This document shows, piece by piece, positions 45,684 through 45,778 of a DNA stretch of 45,778 nt. The DNA lies in contig MU400778.1 of assembly GCA_022578965.1 (NCBI GenBank), positions 1 to 45,778 of the forward strand, read 5' to 3'. Both the position numbers and the translations under genes were made by a program. Below the pieces are notes generated by a model that was given only the letters and a program-made list of their open reading frames with translations, did no database searches and was not told where the DNA came from. How positions within the stretch are numbered: the stretch's first letter is position 1; each line of letters begins with the position of its first letter. The DNA is from Xylaria sp. FL1777 (lineage: Eukaryota; Ascomycota; Sordariomycetes; Xylariales; Xylariaceae).

Positions 45684-45778
45684 TGTTATAAAAAGTATAA
45701 AGCATTAAAGGTTAAATATAATAGTTAATATATCTTTAGTTTTATAGTAAATATTTAATAAAACTAAAGCTTAAAAAA
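45684..45778. repeat. Third LTR copy, cut by the window edge
   Basis: tgttataaaaagtataaagc and the following bases match the first ~95 bp of the two LTRs at 35567 and 43226, in the same orientation. This copy keeps the original TG start. It may be a solo LTR or the end of another element. Confidence 0.75.

Larger units (their letters stand above)
33700..45778. other. A/T-saturated, RIP-like block with relic retroelements
   Basis: From about 33,650-33,730 the sequence changes abruptly to almost pure A/T, with TA, TTAA and poly-A/T words dominating and very few C or G. It stays so to the window end. No intact gene of useful length is present; the few open frames are homopolymer reads. Relic retroelements show Cys-to-Tyr (TGT to TAT), Gly-to-Lys (GGA to AAA) and Gln-to-stop (CAA to TAA) changes at conserved positions, i.e. 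C-to-T and G-to-A. That is the expected mark of repeat-induced point mutation. Such blocks usually are heterochromatic and lie near telomeres or centromeres, but no telomere repeat is seen. Confidence 0.85.

Noticed and set aside
33700..45778. Point or regional centromere, or a mitochondrial DNA insert
   Set aside because: The block contains RIP-altered LTR elements with target duplication, and no mitochondrial gene is readable. Centromere identity cannot be judged from sequence.
1..45778. CRISPR arrays, telomere repeats, tRNA or rRNA genes
   Set aside because: I saw no regularly spaced repeats with unique spacers, no TTAGGG tracts and no tRNA-like cloverleaf. The tandem repeat at 24592 has no spacers.

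Overview
The window reads as nuclear DNA of a filamentous ascomycete (Pezizomycotina). Evidence: short introns of about 50-90 nt with GTAAGT/GTATGT donors and CTAAC/CTGAC branch sites, fungal families (DUF2456, Clr5, AYR1-like SDR, ankyrin proteins), and a 12-kb A+T-saturated block whose relic retroelements carry C-to-T and G-to-A changes typical of repeat-induced point mutation (RIP). All gene models were built by eye; intron joins were accepted when donor, acceptor, reading phase and family alignment agreed. No database search was possible.

Layout. Positions 1-33,650 are a gene-poor, accessory-looking region of ordinary base composition. Left part: a DUF2456 membrane protein convergent with a three-exon aldehyde dehydrogenase, an RBR/IBR zinc-binding fragment, a long empty stretch, a broken YD-repeat (RHS) gene, and a short-chain reductase. 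Middle (10.5-17.4 kb): two large minus-strand genes. One is a 1234-residue intronless protein with an SNTX-like N-terminus, a Cys-rich zinc region, an AIG1/TRAFAC-like G domain and a second Cys/His cluster. The other is an ankyrin plus ClpB-like AAA+ ATPase. A coiled-coil protein follows. Right part: a Clr5-domain protein, two membrane-protein pieces, a tandem repeat next to a perfect 43-nt palindrome, a VOC-like plus bicupin protein, an ankyrin protein, a small secreted protein and a single-domain cupin protein.

From about 33.7 kb to the end the sequence is almost all A/T, with no intact gene. It contains a complete but dead LTR retrotransposon at 35,567-43,418: 193-bp LTRs at both ends, a 5-bp target-site duplication, and coding on the minus strand. 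A fossil gag of a second, plus-strand Gypsy-like element lies at 44.1-44.5 kb, and a third LTR copy runs off the right edge. Both gag relics still show the CX2CX4HX4C zinc-knuckle spacing when RIP changes are read through.

Best candidate for something new: the SNTX-like/zinc/GTPase protein and its upstream ankyrin-AAA+ neighbour, which could be a fungal intracellular defence or allorecognition pair. That is inference from domain content and adjacency only. The dehydrogenase, reductase and two cupin proteins are metabolic enzymes but are not arranged as an evident biosynthetic cluster, since no polyketide synthase, peptide synthetase or terpene cyclase is present.
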